Counted from the first letter of the stretch, positions 54,439 through 63,738 are shown. The stretch is 64,000 nucleotides of DNA from Methanomethylovorans hollandica DSM 15978 (GCF_000328665.1 NC_019977.1:1666011-1730010); one strand, 5' to 3'. The notes: generated by a model not told the origin, from the sequence alone. Translations and numbers: made by a program.

Positions 54439-55506
54439 ATGAAGATAGCAAGTATAGTCGGTGTCAGACCTCAGTTTGTAAAAGCATCCGTAGTTTCTAA
54501 ACAATTAAGAAAGGAACATGAAGAGGTTCTGATCCATACGGGTCAGCACTATGACTATAAGATGAATAACGTTTTTTTCAGTGAATTAAATATTCCAGAA
54601 CCTGAATATTTTCTTGGAATAGGTTCAGGTTCCCATGGATATCAAACCGGAGAAATGCTGAAGAAAATAGAAGAGGTTCTAATCAAAGAAGAGCCTGATA
54701 TCGTTTTAACGTACGGGGACACTAATTCGACACTTGCCGGTGCTCTCTCGGCTGCAAAGCTGCATATTAAAAACGCACATGTGGAATCCGGGTTGAGAAG
54801 TTTTGACAGATCCATGCCTGAAGAGATCAACCGTATCTTGACGGACCATTGTTCTGATCTATTATTCTGTCCAACCAAAAATGCAGTTGACAACCTTAAA
54901 ACGGAAGGGATAACTACCAATGTCTATCTGACCGGTGATGTCATGGCTGATTCTCTGCTATACAATAAAGAAATAGCAGAGGAGAGATCGACGATCCTGT
55001 CTGATCTGGACCTGAACAGCAAAGAATATGCAGTAGCCACAATACATAGAGCAAGCAACACAGATAACAGGGAGAATCTGACAAACATCGTTGATGCTTT
55101 TTCGCAACTGGATGAAACTATTGTATTCCCGGTGCATCCACGGACCCAGAAATTGTTGAAAGAGTATGGCCTCTACGAAAGTTTAAGTTCATCTGTGAAA
55201 CTGGTCGAACCCCTCGGATTCCTTGATTTCATAAAGCTGATGGCTCATTCAAAAATGATACTTACCGATTCAGGCGGGATCCAAAAAGAGGCATATATTC
55301 TGAAGATCCCATGTATTACGTTAAGGGAAAACTCAGAGTGGGTTGAGACCATTGAAGATGGCTGGAACGTTCTTGTCGGAACGGACAAAGAAAAGATATT
55401 CCAGGCAGTCAATTCCTTCCATCCCTCATTAAAATTGCACAAGGACAGATTTGGGAATGGAGATGCAGCTGAAAAGATCGCTGCTATCATTGGAGGTCTG
55501 CAGTGA
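54439..55506 (+). CDS. wecB: UDP-N-acetylglucosamine 2-epimerase
   Basis: Converts UDP-GlcNAc to UDP-ManNAc. 355 residues, standard length. Motifs: IVGVRPQFVKASVVSKQL, TGQHYDYKMNNVFFSEL, YGDTNSTLAGALSAAK, HVESGLRSFDRSMPEEINR (about 113-131), and the DSGGIQKEAY donor loop (near 276-285). No UDP-ManNAc dehydrogenase (WecC) or sialic-acid synthase is in the window, so ManNAc or a derivative is probably used directly. The stop overlaps the next ATG (ATGA). Confidence 0.95.
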   Translation: MKIASIVGVRPQFVKASVVSKQLRKEHEEVLIHTGQHYDYKMNNVFFSELNIPEPEYFLGIGSGSHGYQTGEMLKKIEEVLIKEEPDIVLTYGDTNSTLAGALSAAKLHIKNAHVESGLRSFDRSMPEEINRILTDHCSDLLFCPTKNAVDNLKTEGITTNVYLTGDVMADSLLYNKEIAEERSTILSDLDLNSKEYAVATIHRASNTDNRENLTNIVDAFSQLDETIVFPVHPRTQKLLKEYGLYESLSSSVKLVEPLGFLDFIKLMAHSKMILTDSGGIQKEAYILKIPCITLRENSEWVETIEDGWNVLVGTDKEKIFQAVNSFHPSLKLHKDRFGNGDAAEKIAAIIGGLQ

Positions 55507-56558
55507 TGTTGGATCAGAATTCCGAACTGTGGGAAACATTTACCAGAAAAGAAGAGTACTCTCCGGTTAAATTAGATAAACATCAGAGATTTAATTATGC
55601 CAATAGTAAAAATAAAAACGCATTTGAGCCCGTTGTTTCTAAGTTTTTGGTATCTGAAGGTTTGAGCGCGGAATATCCCGAAAATAAAAGATTTGCTGTC
55701 TGTCTGACCCATGATATTGATGATATCTATCCCCCGTCCTCTCACATCCTGTCTTCTTTTTTTTATTGTTTGAAGGCATTAGATTATAATTCATTTAAGC
55801 CACAGATAGCATGGAAAATAAAAGGAAAAGAGCATTCCCCATACCTGAATTTTAGCGAGATCATGGACATAGAAAAGAAATATGATGCAAAATCTTCTTT
55901 TTATTTTATCACAGAAAAGAAAGATCCCGTAAGATTCAGATACGACATTGAAGAGATAGGCCATGAACTGGGAAACATTCTGGACAACGGGTGCGAAGTA
56001 GGATTACATGGCGGTTACTATGCGTATAATAGTCTTGAGAGTATGAAAGAAGAAAAATCGAGATTAGAGAACACTTTAGGGAAAAAAATTATCGGATACA
56101 GGAATCATTATTTAAGGTTCAAGATCCCGGATACCTGGGAGCTATTGGCAAAGGCTGGTTTTAAATATGATTCTACGCTGGGATATGATGATATGATCGG
56201 ATTCAGAAATGGTATGTGTCATCCTTTCAAACCATACGATCTGAATAAAAACGAACCTATAGATATACTGGAACTGCCATTGGTCATTATGGACGGCTCT
56301 TTGTTCTCCTATGCAAAGTCCTTAGATGAAGCCTTTGAATATGCTAAAAAGCTCATCGACACAGTAGAGAGATATAATGGAGTTATCACTCTTTTGTGGC
56401 ATAATAGTCCTTTCAGCTGGCCGATCCGGAAGAATTGGAAAATATTATACGAAAAAATACTTAAATATTGTTATGATAAAAATGCATGGATAACCAGTGG
56501 TGAAGAGATCTATAACTGGTGTATGAAAGAATGTAAAGTGCAATTTTATCAATCCTAA
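55503..56558 (+). CDS. CE4-like polysaccharide deacetylase superfamily protein
   Basis: 351 residues, a third member of the CE4 group in this operon but of a different subfamily. LTHDIDD (about 70-76), an inserted helical stretch (80-115), YFITEKKDPVRFR, CEVGLHGGYYAYNS (His near 163; no second His four residues later), and a C-terminal ITLLWHNSPF, the His of NodB motif 5. Translation is coupled to wecB by a 4-nt overlap. It may deacetylate ManNAc- or GlcNAc-derived residues. Confidence 0.8.
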   Translation: MMLDQNSELWETFTRKEEYSPVKLDKHQRFNYANSKNKNAFEPVVSKFLVSEGLSAEYPENKRFAVCLTHDIDDIYPPSSHILSSFFYCLKALDYNSFKPQIAWKIKGKEHSPYLNFSEIMDIEKKYDAKSSFYFITEKKDPVRFRYDIEEIGHELGNILDNGCEVGLHGGYYAYNSLESMKEEKSRLENTLGKKIIGYRNHYLRFKIPDTWELLAKAGFKYDSTLGYDDMIGFRNGMCHPFKPYDLNKNEPIDILELPLVIMDGSLFSYAKSLDEAFEYAKKLIDTVERYNGVITLLWHNSPFSWPIRKNWKILYEKILKYCYDKNAWITSGEEIYNWCMKECKVQFYQS

Positions 56559-56661
56559 AAAATATCCACACTATACAATGAAGAGTGCAGATATGTTACA
56601 AGTGTTCTGAGATAATTCTATTGAAATCAAAATAATAAAAACGGTCCAAGCAGGTGTTTTC

Positions 56662-57840
56662 GTGATACCAACTGACAAAAAGGCGTTATTTATAATACAT
56701 GCATACAATAATTTTCAAAAAGAATCCATTAACAGTACATGCAATTATTTCAAAAGCTGTTCAGTGTTAGTCAGGTCCAACCCTATCTCAGAGTTTTCTA
56801 AATACATCAAGGTGCCATTTTTGGAAACTTTCAAACTGGATTATAAGATTGATCTTAATGACGTTCCTCCAAATATATCTGTTCATCCAACACCGGTCTT
56901 ATACACTCCTCTTAATTCACAGTACAAGAAACTTGGGGAGAAGCACTTCAAAGCTGCTGAAACATCAATTAAGAAAAATAACATAGAATTCGATCTTATC
57001 CATTCTCATTTCACATGGTCCTCCGGATATGCCAGTGCAAAACTTAAGGAAAAATACAATGTCCCTTTTGTTGTAACGGGTCATGGATATGACATCTATA
57101 GCTTGCCCTTTAAAGATGAAGAATGGAAAGAAAGAATTGAATATGTACTTAATTCGGCAGATAGGATAATAACTGTAAGCAATAAAAATCTGTCCTATAT
57201 TAAGAAACTGGACGTTAAAACGCCTGTTCATATTTTACCGAACGGGTACAGGCCGGATAAATTTTATCCAATGAATATGGAAAAATGCAGAAAGGCTTTA
57301 GGTTTACCTCTCGATAAGAAAATAATAGTCGCAGTAGGCAATCTGGAAGAAATAAAAGGCCACTATTACCTTGTAGAAGCTATGGCAGAAGTGATAAAGC
57401 ATAGAAAAGATGTGCTTTGTTTCATAGTCGGCGGCGGCAAACAAGAGAGAAATCTCAGGAGGCAGATAAAGAATGCAGGCTTGGAGAACCATGTGAAGCT
57501 TCCGGGAAGTAAATTGCATAATGAGATCCCTAGGTGGATGAATTCCTGCGATCTATTCGTATTACCAAGTTTGAACGAGGGCAATCCGACAGTTATGTTC
57601 GAGTGCCTGGGTTGTGGAAAACCTTTCATAGGAACAAAAGTAGGCGGTATTCCGGAGATCATTGTTTCTGATGACTATGGACTGCTGGCTGAGCCGGCAA
57701 ATTCAGAAAGACTTGCAGAGACTATTTTGCTGGCATTGGATAAAAACTGGGACACAACTAAGATCAAAGCATATTCTGCACAATTTACATGGGCCGAGAT
57801 CGGAAAGAATATAGTGGATATATATAAGACACTTCTCTGA
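56662..57840 (+). CDS. Glycosyltransferase family 4
   Basis: 392-residue GT-B enzyme. N-terminal domain with IHSHFTWSSGYASAKL and VTGHGYDIYSLPF; the C-terminal GT1/GT4 domain has ILPNGYRPDKFYP, VAVGNLEEIKGHYYLVEA and the donor motif LPSLNEGNPTVMFECLGCGKP (near 300-322, split ExxxxxxxE). GTG start after AGGTG. It probably adds a later sugar in the operon's glycan. Last plus-strand gene of the cluster. Confidence 0.92.
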   Translation: MIPTDKKALFIIHAYNNFQKESINSTCNYFKSCSVLVRSNPISEFSKYIKVPFLETFKLDYKIDLNDVPPNISVHPTPVLYTPLNSQYKKLGEKHFKAAETSIKKNNIEFDLIHSHFTWSSGYASAKLKEKYNVPFVVTGHGYDIYSLPFKDEEWKERIEYVLNSADRIITVSNKNLSYIKKLDVKTPVHILPNGYRPDKFYPMNMEKCRKALGLPLDKKIIVAVGNLEEIKGHYYLVEAMAEVIKHRKDVLCFIVGGGKQERNLRRQIKNAGLENHVKLPGSKLHNEIPRWMNSCDLFVLPSLNEGNPTVMFECLGCGKPFIGTKVGGIPEIIVSDDYGLLAEPANSERLAETILLALDKNWDTTKIKAYSAQFTWAEIGKNIVDIYKTLL

Positions 57841-57905
57841 TGATCTTGTATAAATATTTGTTTAAATATTAAAGCAACTATTATCCTCCAAGAAGAATTA
57901 AGTCC

Positions 57906-58511
57906 TTATTTAACGACCCTTGTAAGTTCAGTTGCCTTTACCAGCATTCCTTCAGATCCCCTCTCGCTAATCTTTTTGGCAGGAACTCCTGCGATCGAGA
58001 TAGCAGGCTCCAAGAAAGATTTATTAACGACAGAATTGGCACCTATAGCTATTCCATCAGCTATTGCTATCTGTCCAAATATTTTGGCTCCGGGGCCAAT
58101 ATAAACATTATCACCGATTTTGGGTGCTACGTCCTCGTATCCTGCTTTAGTTCCAATGTTAACGCAGGCGTGCAACCTGCAATTTGCTCCAACCCGTGTG
58201 GCTTTGTTGACGACTATAGTGCCTCTGTGAGCAATACTTAATCCAGGACCAAAAACATTCAGAGGTATGGTGAAACCTAATTTTATGCTCAGTAAGTAAT
58301 ATTTTCTTTTTAATAGCAGAAGGTATAGTTTCCAGAAGATAGACTTCTTACAATTTTGGTAATACTCTACCTTCCTTAAAAGCCTCTGGAATGTCCAAAT
58401 GTAATCATATTCGAAATTTTTAGGTTTTTTACCTTTTCTTGATAAGGCTATTCTATCCGCTTCTAAATAAAATTTGTAGTCATCTTTAGACAAGATCAAT
58501 GTGAACACCAT
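57906..58511 (-). CDS. Serine acetyltransferase-like hexapeptide acyltransferase
   Basis: 201 residues. A helical N-terminus (1-75) is followed by a left-handed beta-helix with hexapeptide repeats (about 80-175: IPLNVFGPGLSIAHRGTIVVN, CRLHACVNIGTKAG, VYIGPGAKIFGQI, AIGANSVVNKSFLEP, AGVPAKKI). The His in SIAHRG and HACVNIG are typical catalytic positions of CysE/WcaB-like sugar acetyltransferases. In this setting it likely O-acetylates the glycan. Convergent with the GT4 gene. Confidence 0.88.
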   Translation of the reverse strand: MVFTLILSKDDYKFYLEADRIALSRKGKKPKNFEYDYIWTFQRLLRKVEYYQNCKKSIFWKLYLLLLKRKYYLLSIKLGFTIPLNVFGPGLSIAHRGTIVVNKATRVGANCRLHACVNIGTKAGYEDVAPKIGDNVYIGPGAKIFGQIAIADGIAIGANSVVNKSFLEPAISIAGVPAKKISERGSEGMLVKATELTRVVK

Positions 58512-58771
58512 TTGAGTTCCATTTTATTATAGTATTTGCTGTTACCGCGTACTCTACCACATTCATAATTAAATTAGTTTGTATTCGGATATAAATTTGT
58601 CTCTCTTGAATACGCATTATTAAAAATATAGCCTTATACCTATTTTGTTGAGCCTTGAAGTACTTTCGAGCAACAGATTTAAATAAATTCTCATAATTTA
58701 TCATATTGTATTCTTAAAGCCACTCTAACTGCTTCAGGTAGATTCTGTCCCGGAAAAAGAAAGGTGATGAT

Positions 58772-59326
58772 ATGCAATTCCAAAATCCGCAGAAACAAGA
58801 ACCAAATATAAGTGAAAAGGCATGGATATCCGAAACAGCCATCATTATTGGAAATGTCTATATTGGCGACAATGTCTTTGTGGCGCATAACGCTATCATC
58901 CGGGCAGATGAACCGGGCTCTTCAATAGTTATTATGGATGGGTGCAATGTACAGGACAATGTGATCATCCATGCTCTGTCCCATTCTCAGGTTCTTATCA
59001 ATCCTGATACATCCCTTGCCCACGGGTGTATAGTGCACGGTCCCTGCCAGATAGGAAAAGGCTGTTTCATAGGCTTTGGTTCAGTGGTCTTTGATTGCAT
59101 GATCGGAGATGACACACTTGTACTGCATAATGCTACTGTGCGAAAAGTAAGTATCCCGGATGGAAAAGTGGTATCAGATGGTATGGCCATTAATAAGCAG
59201 GATGCGGTAGAAAATCTGGATGATATTACATCTGACCTGATAGAATTCAAAGGTTCGGTAATCATGGCCAACATCAACCTGGTGCATGGCTATCAGGCCC
59301 TGGAAATGAAGGTCGAAAGTAAATAA
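58772..59326 (+). CDS. CamH-type gamma-class carbonic anhydrase homologue
   Basis: 184-residue left-handed beta-helix protein. The three metal His are in place (His67 IIHALSH, His84 and His89 AHGCIVHG), with Arg44, Asp46 and Gln61 matching the catalytic set of Methanosarcina Cam. It lacks the signal peptide and the acidic proton-shuttle loop of Cam, as CamH does. It probably hydrates CO2 in the cytoplasm or acts as a carrier-protein scaffold. ATG follows AAAGGTGATG. Confidence 0.88.
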   Translation: MQFQNPQKQEPNISEKAWISETAIIIGNVYIGDNVFVAHNAIIRADEPGSSIVIMDGCNVQDNVIIHALSHSQVLINPDTSLAHGCIVHGPCQIGKGCFIGFGSVVFDCMIGDDTLVLHNATVRKVSIPDGKVVSDGMAINKQDAVENLDDITSDLIEFKGSVIMANINLVHGYQALEMKVESK

Positions 59327-59387
59327 TTAAAAATCATTTAAAGGAAACTTGTTTTGTCTTTTTGCAGATAAGTGGAAGAGGTATATA

Positions 59388-59666
59388 TCAGATATATTTT
59401 CCTTCCATCCTATCTATCACCATCTTTCCCTTATCTGTCAGCATATACTTTTTCCATGTAGTTTTAGTAGGGGTCAAACACTCTATCAGTCCCATATCTT
59501 CCAGTTCTTTCAAAGCGTGGCTGATATTCTGGGTAGACCTGTTGCTCTCATGTGCAATATCAGAAGCATTGGCAACCAAATGTTTATGCATATATTCCAT
59601 TAATATAAAGCGCCTGTCAACACTAATTATCCACTTGAGCAGTTCATCCAATGTGTTCTCGTTCAT
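59388..59666 (-). CDS. Winged-helix transcription regulator
   Basis: About 92 residues (MNENTLDELLKWIISVDRR, then SDIAHESNRSTQNISHALKELEDMGLI as recognition helix and a KKYMLTDKGKMV wing), an ArsR/MarR-like archaeal regulator. ATG 59664-59666 follows GGGAAG; an earlier ATG (59690) would add eight residues and is part of a 19-bp sequence also present at the tnpB start. The TnpB element ends about 45 bp upstream of the preferred start codon (20 bp before the earlier ATG), so its native promoter has probably been displaced. Confidence 0.82.
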   Translation of the reverse strand: MNENTLDELLKWIISVDRRFILMEYMHKHLVANASDIAHESNRSTQNISHALKELEDMGLIECLTPTKTTWKKYMLTDKGKMVIDRMEGKYI

Positions 59667-59683
59667 TATCTTCCCATCACAAT

Positions 59684-59702
59684 TACGCATTTAGTATATA
59701 TT
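59684..59702 (-). repeat. 19-bp sequence shared with the tnpB start (copy 1)
   Basis: ATATATACTAAATGCGTAA on the minus strand, identical to 60843-60861, which spans the tnpB start codon. Copy 1 lies just outside the right end of the element, 20 bp or less from it. Confidence 0.7.
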
Positions 59703-59709
59703 GATTAGC

Positions 59710-59860
59710 GTGACTGCTCCCACACCTAAAGCCTGTGGGCTTCTACGGTTTCGATACCGACAGATTGCAATCCCAATCTGAGAATATTGATGGCTGCATT
59801 ATGGTCTCTATCCATTACAAGATCACAGCTATCACATTTATGAACTCTATCGGCTAGTGT
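59710..59860 (-). ncRNA. Predicted omega/re-RNA scaffold overlapping tnpB 3' end
   Basis: TnpB elements make a guide RNA from the 3' part of tnpB and the right end; the guide is the flanking host sequence. Here the scaffold would end at the right-end hairpin and GTCAC (59710-59714), and the guide would start GCTAATCAATATATAC (59709 downward). The start of the RNA is a guess from the usual length. Confidence 0.4.
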
Positions 59861-60850
59861 TTTTTCAACTAGCAAACCACATCTTGAACACATCTTTGAT
59901 GTATTAGCAGGATTAACCAATACTACTACAGAACCAGCACTTTCAGCCTTGTACTTAGTCATATTGATTAACATGTTCCACGATACGTCTGCTATGCTTT
60001 TTGCAAGACAGTGGTTTTTAATCATGTTTTTAATATTCAAATCTTCAAAAGCAATAAATGAATAATTGCCCACAAGTTGTCTACTGATTTGATGTGCAAA
60101 ATTATACCGTTTGTTAGCTATTCTTTCGTGAACTAACTGAACCACTTTCCTAGCTTTCTGTCGTTCAGTGGTACCTTTAGAGGCTTTGGAAAGTTTGCGT
60201 TGGACTCTCGCAAGCTCTTTCTCTTCAGCTCTGAAGAAACGTGGATTTGGAATAAAGGTTCCATTCGACATGGTTGCGAAATTTGCAAGTCCAACATCAA
60301 TACCTACGACTTTATTCAGATCGGCGATTGGTGTTGGAGTATCTTCAACTTCAATTGTCAAGCACACATACCATTTATTGCATGCTGTTCTTCTAACAGT
60401 TATACGTTTCACATTGTCTTCTATTTGTCTATGGAATTTGACATATACATCTCCTATTTTGGATAGATAGATGTGATTGTTCTTTAATTTAAAACCCATC
60501 TGAGGATAAGTGAAACTATCATACCATCCTTTGCCCTTGAAACGAGGATAGCCTGGTTTCTCTCCATTCTTTACCCTTCTAAAAAAGTGTTTGAAGGCAA
60601 GATCAACACGTTCCTGTACTTCCTGAAGAGTCTGAGAAAACACTTCATTATACTCTGTATTCTCTACTTTCCACTGTGGTAGAAGATTGTTTAGTGCATA
60701 TTTAGATAATGTTTTTCCAGTTTCTTCATAAACTTGCTTTCGTTCAGCAAGAGTCCGATTATATACTTGCCTACATAATTCCAAGCTCCGCTCCATCTGT
60801 CGAATTTGAGATTTGGTTGGATAGATACGAAACTTGTATATCTTACGCAT
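59726..60850 (-). CDS. tnpB: TnpB RNA-guided endonuclease
   Basis: 374 residues, full length. The split RuvC triad is intact: Asp185 (GIDVGLANFA), Glu269 (AFEDLNIK) and Asp349 (MDRDHNAAINI). The C-terminal zinc finger has Cys321/324 (CSRC) and Cys339/342 (CDSC). An N-terminal helix-turn-helix (1-50) and Arg/Lys-rich recognition part are present. It is therefore probably an active ancestor-type Cas12-like nuclease. No frameshift or stop interrupts it, unlike many old copies. Confidence 0.93.
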   Translation of the reverse strand: MRKIYKFRIYPTKSQIRQMERSLELCRQVYNRTLAERKQVYEETGKTLSKYALNNLLPQWKVENTEYNEVFSQTLQEVQERVDLAFKHFFRRVKNGEKPGYPRFKGKGWYDSFTYPQMGFKLKNNHIYLSKIGDVYVKFHRQIEDNVKRITVRRTACNKWYVCLTIEVEDTPTPIADLNKVVGIDVGLANFATMSNGTFIPNPRFFRAEEKELARVQRKLSKASKGTTERQKARKVVQLVHERIANKRYNFAHQISRQLVGNYSFIAFEDLNIKNMIKNHCLAKSIADVSWNMLINMTKYKAESAGSVVVLVNPANTSKMCSRCGLLVEKTLADRVHKCDSCDLVMDRDHNAAINILRLGLQSVGIETVEAHRL

Positions 60851-60861
60851 TTAGTATATAT
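60843..60861 (-). repeat. 19-bp sequence shared with wHTH upstream region (copy 2)
   Basis: Identical to 59684-59702; here it covers the tnpB start codon (ATGCGTAA) and the 11 bases upstream. Confidence 0.7.
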
Positions 60862-60955
60862 ATGACTTATTCGCTTAAATACATAGCTTTTGTTAGTATA
60901 AGTGTACACCATTCATCCCACGACTAAAGATCGTGGGCTTTCTGGCTGCTTATTT

Positions 60956-61307
60956 CGTAAAAATACTATGCTTCATCCTAAAGTCCATTGGTATACCGTT
61001 ATATATACATTAGTAATATAAATAGTAATTTAAGAATACTGCACAATACCTATGACAGACAGCAGAGCAATTCCTTATAAAAACAAGTTTCTGACATCGC
61101 TAGATTAGCTTAAGAATCATTTCAGCAGGCTTGTCACCTACATATTAAAGGCGTTTATATTTCCCATTAATTTTCAAAAATACTTGTGAATAAATTAAAT
61201 AAAAAGAGATGAGATATAAAACAAAACCGCCAATATTCTGACTTTGATTTCCTGCAACTGGCGGCTTTGATCTCTTAAAGTTGGAGTTACGAGATACTAA
61301 TTCTAGA
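60956..61307. other. Gene-free stretch between TnpB element and catalase
   Basis: No coding region. It contains an inverted repeat CCGCCA (61227-61232) / TGGCGG (61259-61264) with AAAA before and CTTT after, a possible transcript-end hairpin of katA. The rest is AT-rich. Confidence 0.35.
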
Positions 61308-62783
61308 CTACCTGCTTTCTTCCACTTCAGTAAGTGATATGCCAAGGGCTTCAGCTACACCTTTCCCATAGGCAGGATCTGCCTTTAGGCAGTTCCCTAT
61401 GTGCCTTACTTTGATCATCTTTGGTGCATCACCCATAGCACGAGCAGTATTTTCAAACAAAACCTTTTGCTGCTCAGGACTCATGAGTCTGAATAATTTA
61501 CCGGGCTGAGTATAATAATCAGCATCATCTTCTCTGAAGTCCCACTGATATGCTGCTCCGTATAGCTCAAGTGGAGGTTCCTTAAACTCGGATTGCTCTA
61601 CCCATTCTCCATAACTGTTTGGCTCATAACCAAGAGTACTGCCGGCGTTGGCATTGACCCTCATTTGTCCATCCCTATGATAACTATTAACTGGACATTT
61701 GGGAGCATTTACAGGTATTTGGTGGTGATTGACTCCCAATCTATATCGCTGCGCATCTCCGTAGGAGAAAAGCCTTCCCTGAAGCATTTTATCAGGTGAA
61801 AGTCCAATTCCTGGAACAATATTTGCAGGATTAAAAGCTGCTTGTTCCACATCTGCGAAATAGTTATCCGAATTCCGGTTCAGCTCCAAATAACCAACTT
61901 CAATAAGCGGATATTCGTTTTTATACCATACTTTTGTTAGATCAAACGGATTGTATGGCATATTTAACGCTTGTTCCTGGGTCATTACCTGGATGAACAT
62001 CTTCCAGCGAGGGAAATCTCCACGTTCAATACTTTCATAAAGATCCCTTTGGTGGCTCTCTCTATCTTTAGCGACTATCGCCTCAGCTTCTTCATCTGTA
62101 AGATTTTTAATACCTTGCTGACACACAAGATGGAATTTTACCCATAACCGCTCGTTATTGCCATTGATCATGCTGTAGGCATGGCTTCCAAAACCATGCA
62201 TATGCCTATAAGAGTAAGGAATGCCTCTGTCACTCATTGTGATGGTAACCTGATGAAGTGCTTCAGGCAGTGAAGTCCAGAAGTCCCAGTTATTCTTTGC
62301 ACTTCTCATATTTGTACGTGGATCACGCTTGATCGCGTGATTAAGATCCGGGAATTTGAGCGGATCACGAAGGAAAAACACCGGAGTATTGTTGCCTACC
62401 AGGTCCCAGTTGCCTTCTTCAGTGTAAAATTTCATCGCGAAACCGCGGATATCACGTTCAGCATCTGCAGCACCGCGTTCTCCCGCAACGGTAGAAAAGC
62501 GCATAAATAAGTCAGTCTTCTTTCCGATATCAGAAAATATTTTGGCTTTAGTGTATCTCGTAATATCATGAGTTACAACAAATGTTCCAAATGCACCGGA
62601 ACCTTTTGCATGCATACGTCTCTCAGGGATTACTTCCCTGTCAAAATGTGCAAGCTTCTCCAAAAACCAAACATCCTGTAACAGCTGCGGACCACGGGGA
62701 CCGGCCGTTATCACATTCTGATTATCAGAAACAGGTGCTCCTGCCACTGTAGTCAGTTTTCCATTTAAATTCTTTCCGTTCAT
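61308..62783 (-). CDS. katA: Monofunctional haem catalase
   Basis: Breaks down hydrogen peroxide. 491 residues, small-subunit clade 3 size. Distal His in [13 protein letters not shown] (about 56-68), Asn in [12 protein letters not shown] (about 129-140) and the proximal haem Tyr in [14 protein letters not shown] (about 339-352) are all present. It starts with ATG after ATAGGAG. Bacterial-type sequence, probably acquired by transfer as in other methanogens, but an anciently kept gene. Groups with peroxiredoxin and a Fur/PerR regulator. Confidence 0.97.
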   Translation of the reverse strand: MNGKNLNGKLTTVAGAPVSDNQNVITAGPRGPQLLQDVWFLEKLAHFDREVIPERRMHAKGSGAFGTFVVTHDITRYTKAKIFSDIGKKTDLFMRFSTVAGERGAADAERDIRGFAMKFYTEEGNWDLVGNNTPVFFLRDPLKFPDLNHAIKRDPRTNMRSAKNNWDFWTSLPEALHQVTITMSDRGIPYSYRHMHGFGSHAYSMINGNNERLWVKFHLVCQQGIKNLTDEEAEAIVAKDRESHQRDLYESIERGDFPRWKMFIQVMTQEQALNMPYNPFDLTKVWYKNEYPLIEVGYLELNRNSDNYFADVEQAAFNPANIVPGIGLSPDKMLQGRLFSYGDAQRYRLGVNHHQIPVNAPKCPVNSYHRDGQMRVNANAGSTLGYEPNSYGEWVEQSEFKEPPLELYGAAYQWDFREDDADYYTQPGKLFRLMSPEQQKVLFENTARAMGDAPKMIKVRHIGNCLKADPAYGKGVAEALGISLTEVEESR

Positions 62784-62874
62784 AAAAAACTCCTATACAT
62801 TAAACCCATTTTCTTACAATGCCACAAAATAAGCACAAAAATATAGGCTCAGACATTTCTAATGTCATGAGCCT

Positions 62875-63025
62875 TCAAGAGATCAATCCCTGAGCGGCAT
62901 CAATTAGATGTTCTCGATTACCTTGAACATTTCCGCTAATCAAGCAACCACTTATCGGCAAGTGCCTCTTTTAGTTCACCTGGAAATCCATCTACATCGA
63001 TGCCAAAGATCTCTATTTCTTTTAT
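62875..63025 (-). pseudogene. Frameshifted remnant between catalase and peroxiredoxin
   Basis: In the minus direction one frame reads KEIEIFGIDVDGFPGELKE then ALADKWLLD and a stop. Skipping one G just there continues as ISGNVQGNREHLIDAAQGL before a stop at 62875-62877. The two halves together look like one roughly 50-residue protein or domain with a one-base frameshift. No ATG, GTG or TTG begins the first half (only ATA after GGGG). Family unknown. Confidence 0.45.
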
Positions 63026-63063
63026 CCCCTTTTAATCAGCTTCACTTAACAGGGGCATTCGGT

Positions 63064-63738
63064 TCAAGACTCTTTCTTAAAGCAGATGAACCAGTCCAGG
63101 CAATACTTGCCCTCTTCCTTTTGCTCGACGCGCTCTTTTGCAACACCGCATGAACCCGGTGGAGGGATTATGACGTCTTCGCCTGGCTGCCAGTTGGCAG
63201 GGGTTGCAATACCTTCGGCATCTGATTTCTGCATAGCCAGCAATAGCCTCTTGATCTCAGCCATGTTCCTGCCGTTGGACAGAGGGTAATAAAGTACAGC
63301 TCTTACCTTTGCTTTCGGGTCAATGATGAAAACCGCTCTTACTGCCTGTGTATTAGAAGCATTGGGTTGTACCATCCCATATTTCTTTGCAACGTCCATC
63401 CTGATATCTTCGATAACAGGGAAGGTAACTTCCACATTCTTCATTCCCTTGAACTCGATCTTCTCTTTGATGGTCCTAAGCCATGCAATATGAGCATATA
63501 TACTGTCGATGGAAAGGCCAATTAGCTCTGTGTTGAGTTCCTTGAACTCTTTCTGCATGGAAGCAAAGGTCATGAACTCGGTGGTACATACGGGAGTGAA
63601 ATCAGCAGGGTGGCTGAACAGGATCACCCATTTACCTTTATAATCCTCGGGGAATTTGATCTCGCCCATTGTTGTCTTTGCTGTGAATGCTGGTGCATCG
63701 TCGCCTATTAAAGGCATAGTTACTCTTTCTTCATCCAT
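63064..63738 (-). CDS. Peroxiredoxin (Prx6/archaeal 2-Cys type)
   Basis: Thiol peroxidase, 224 residues. The peroxidatic Cys51 in HPADFTPVCTTEF is perfectly conserved, with the Arg in PLSNGRNMAEI downstream. C-terminal cysteines (PGSCGVAKERVEQ and KYCLDWFICFKKES) are those used for disulfide relay in archaeal decameric Prx. It begins 3 bp after the upstream regulator's stop region, with an ATG in AAATGGATGA. It likely draws reductant from thioredoxin. Confidence 0.95.
   Translation of the reverse strand: MDEERVTMPLIGDDAPAFTAKTTMGEIKFPEDYKGKWVILFSHPADFTPVCTTEFMTFASMQKEFKELNTELIGLSIDSIYAHIAWLRTIKEKIEFKGMKNVEVTFPVIEDIRMDVAKKYGMVQPNASNTQAVRAVFIIDPKAKVRAVLYYPLSNGRNMAEIKRLLLAMQKSDAEGIATPANWQPGEDVIIPPPGSCGVAKERVEQKEEGKYCLDWFICFKKES

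Larger units (their letters stand above)
59710..60955 (-). mobile_element. IS200/IS605-family, IS1341-type element (TnpB only)
   Basis: A single-gene element. The subterminal hairpins have the same orientation at both ends: CCCACACCTAAAGCCTGTGGG is the right-end one (59719-59739, 21 nt region with stem CCCACA/TGTGGG) and CCCACGA...TCGTGGG (60917-60937) the left-end one, both with TAAAG in the loop. No TnpA transposase is encoded, so it needs one in trans. The right boundary near 59710 (GTCAC on the minus strand) is fairly clear; the left boundary is estimated. Confidence 0.8.

Noticed and set aside
59690-59709. TnpB guide targeting the tnpB promoter itself
   Set aside because: The first eight guide positions do not match the tnpB upstream sequence, so seed pairing would fail; only the distal part is shared.
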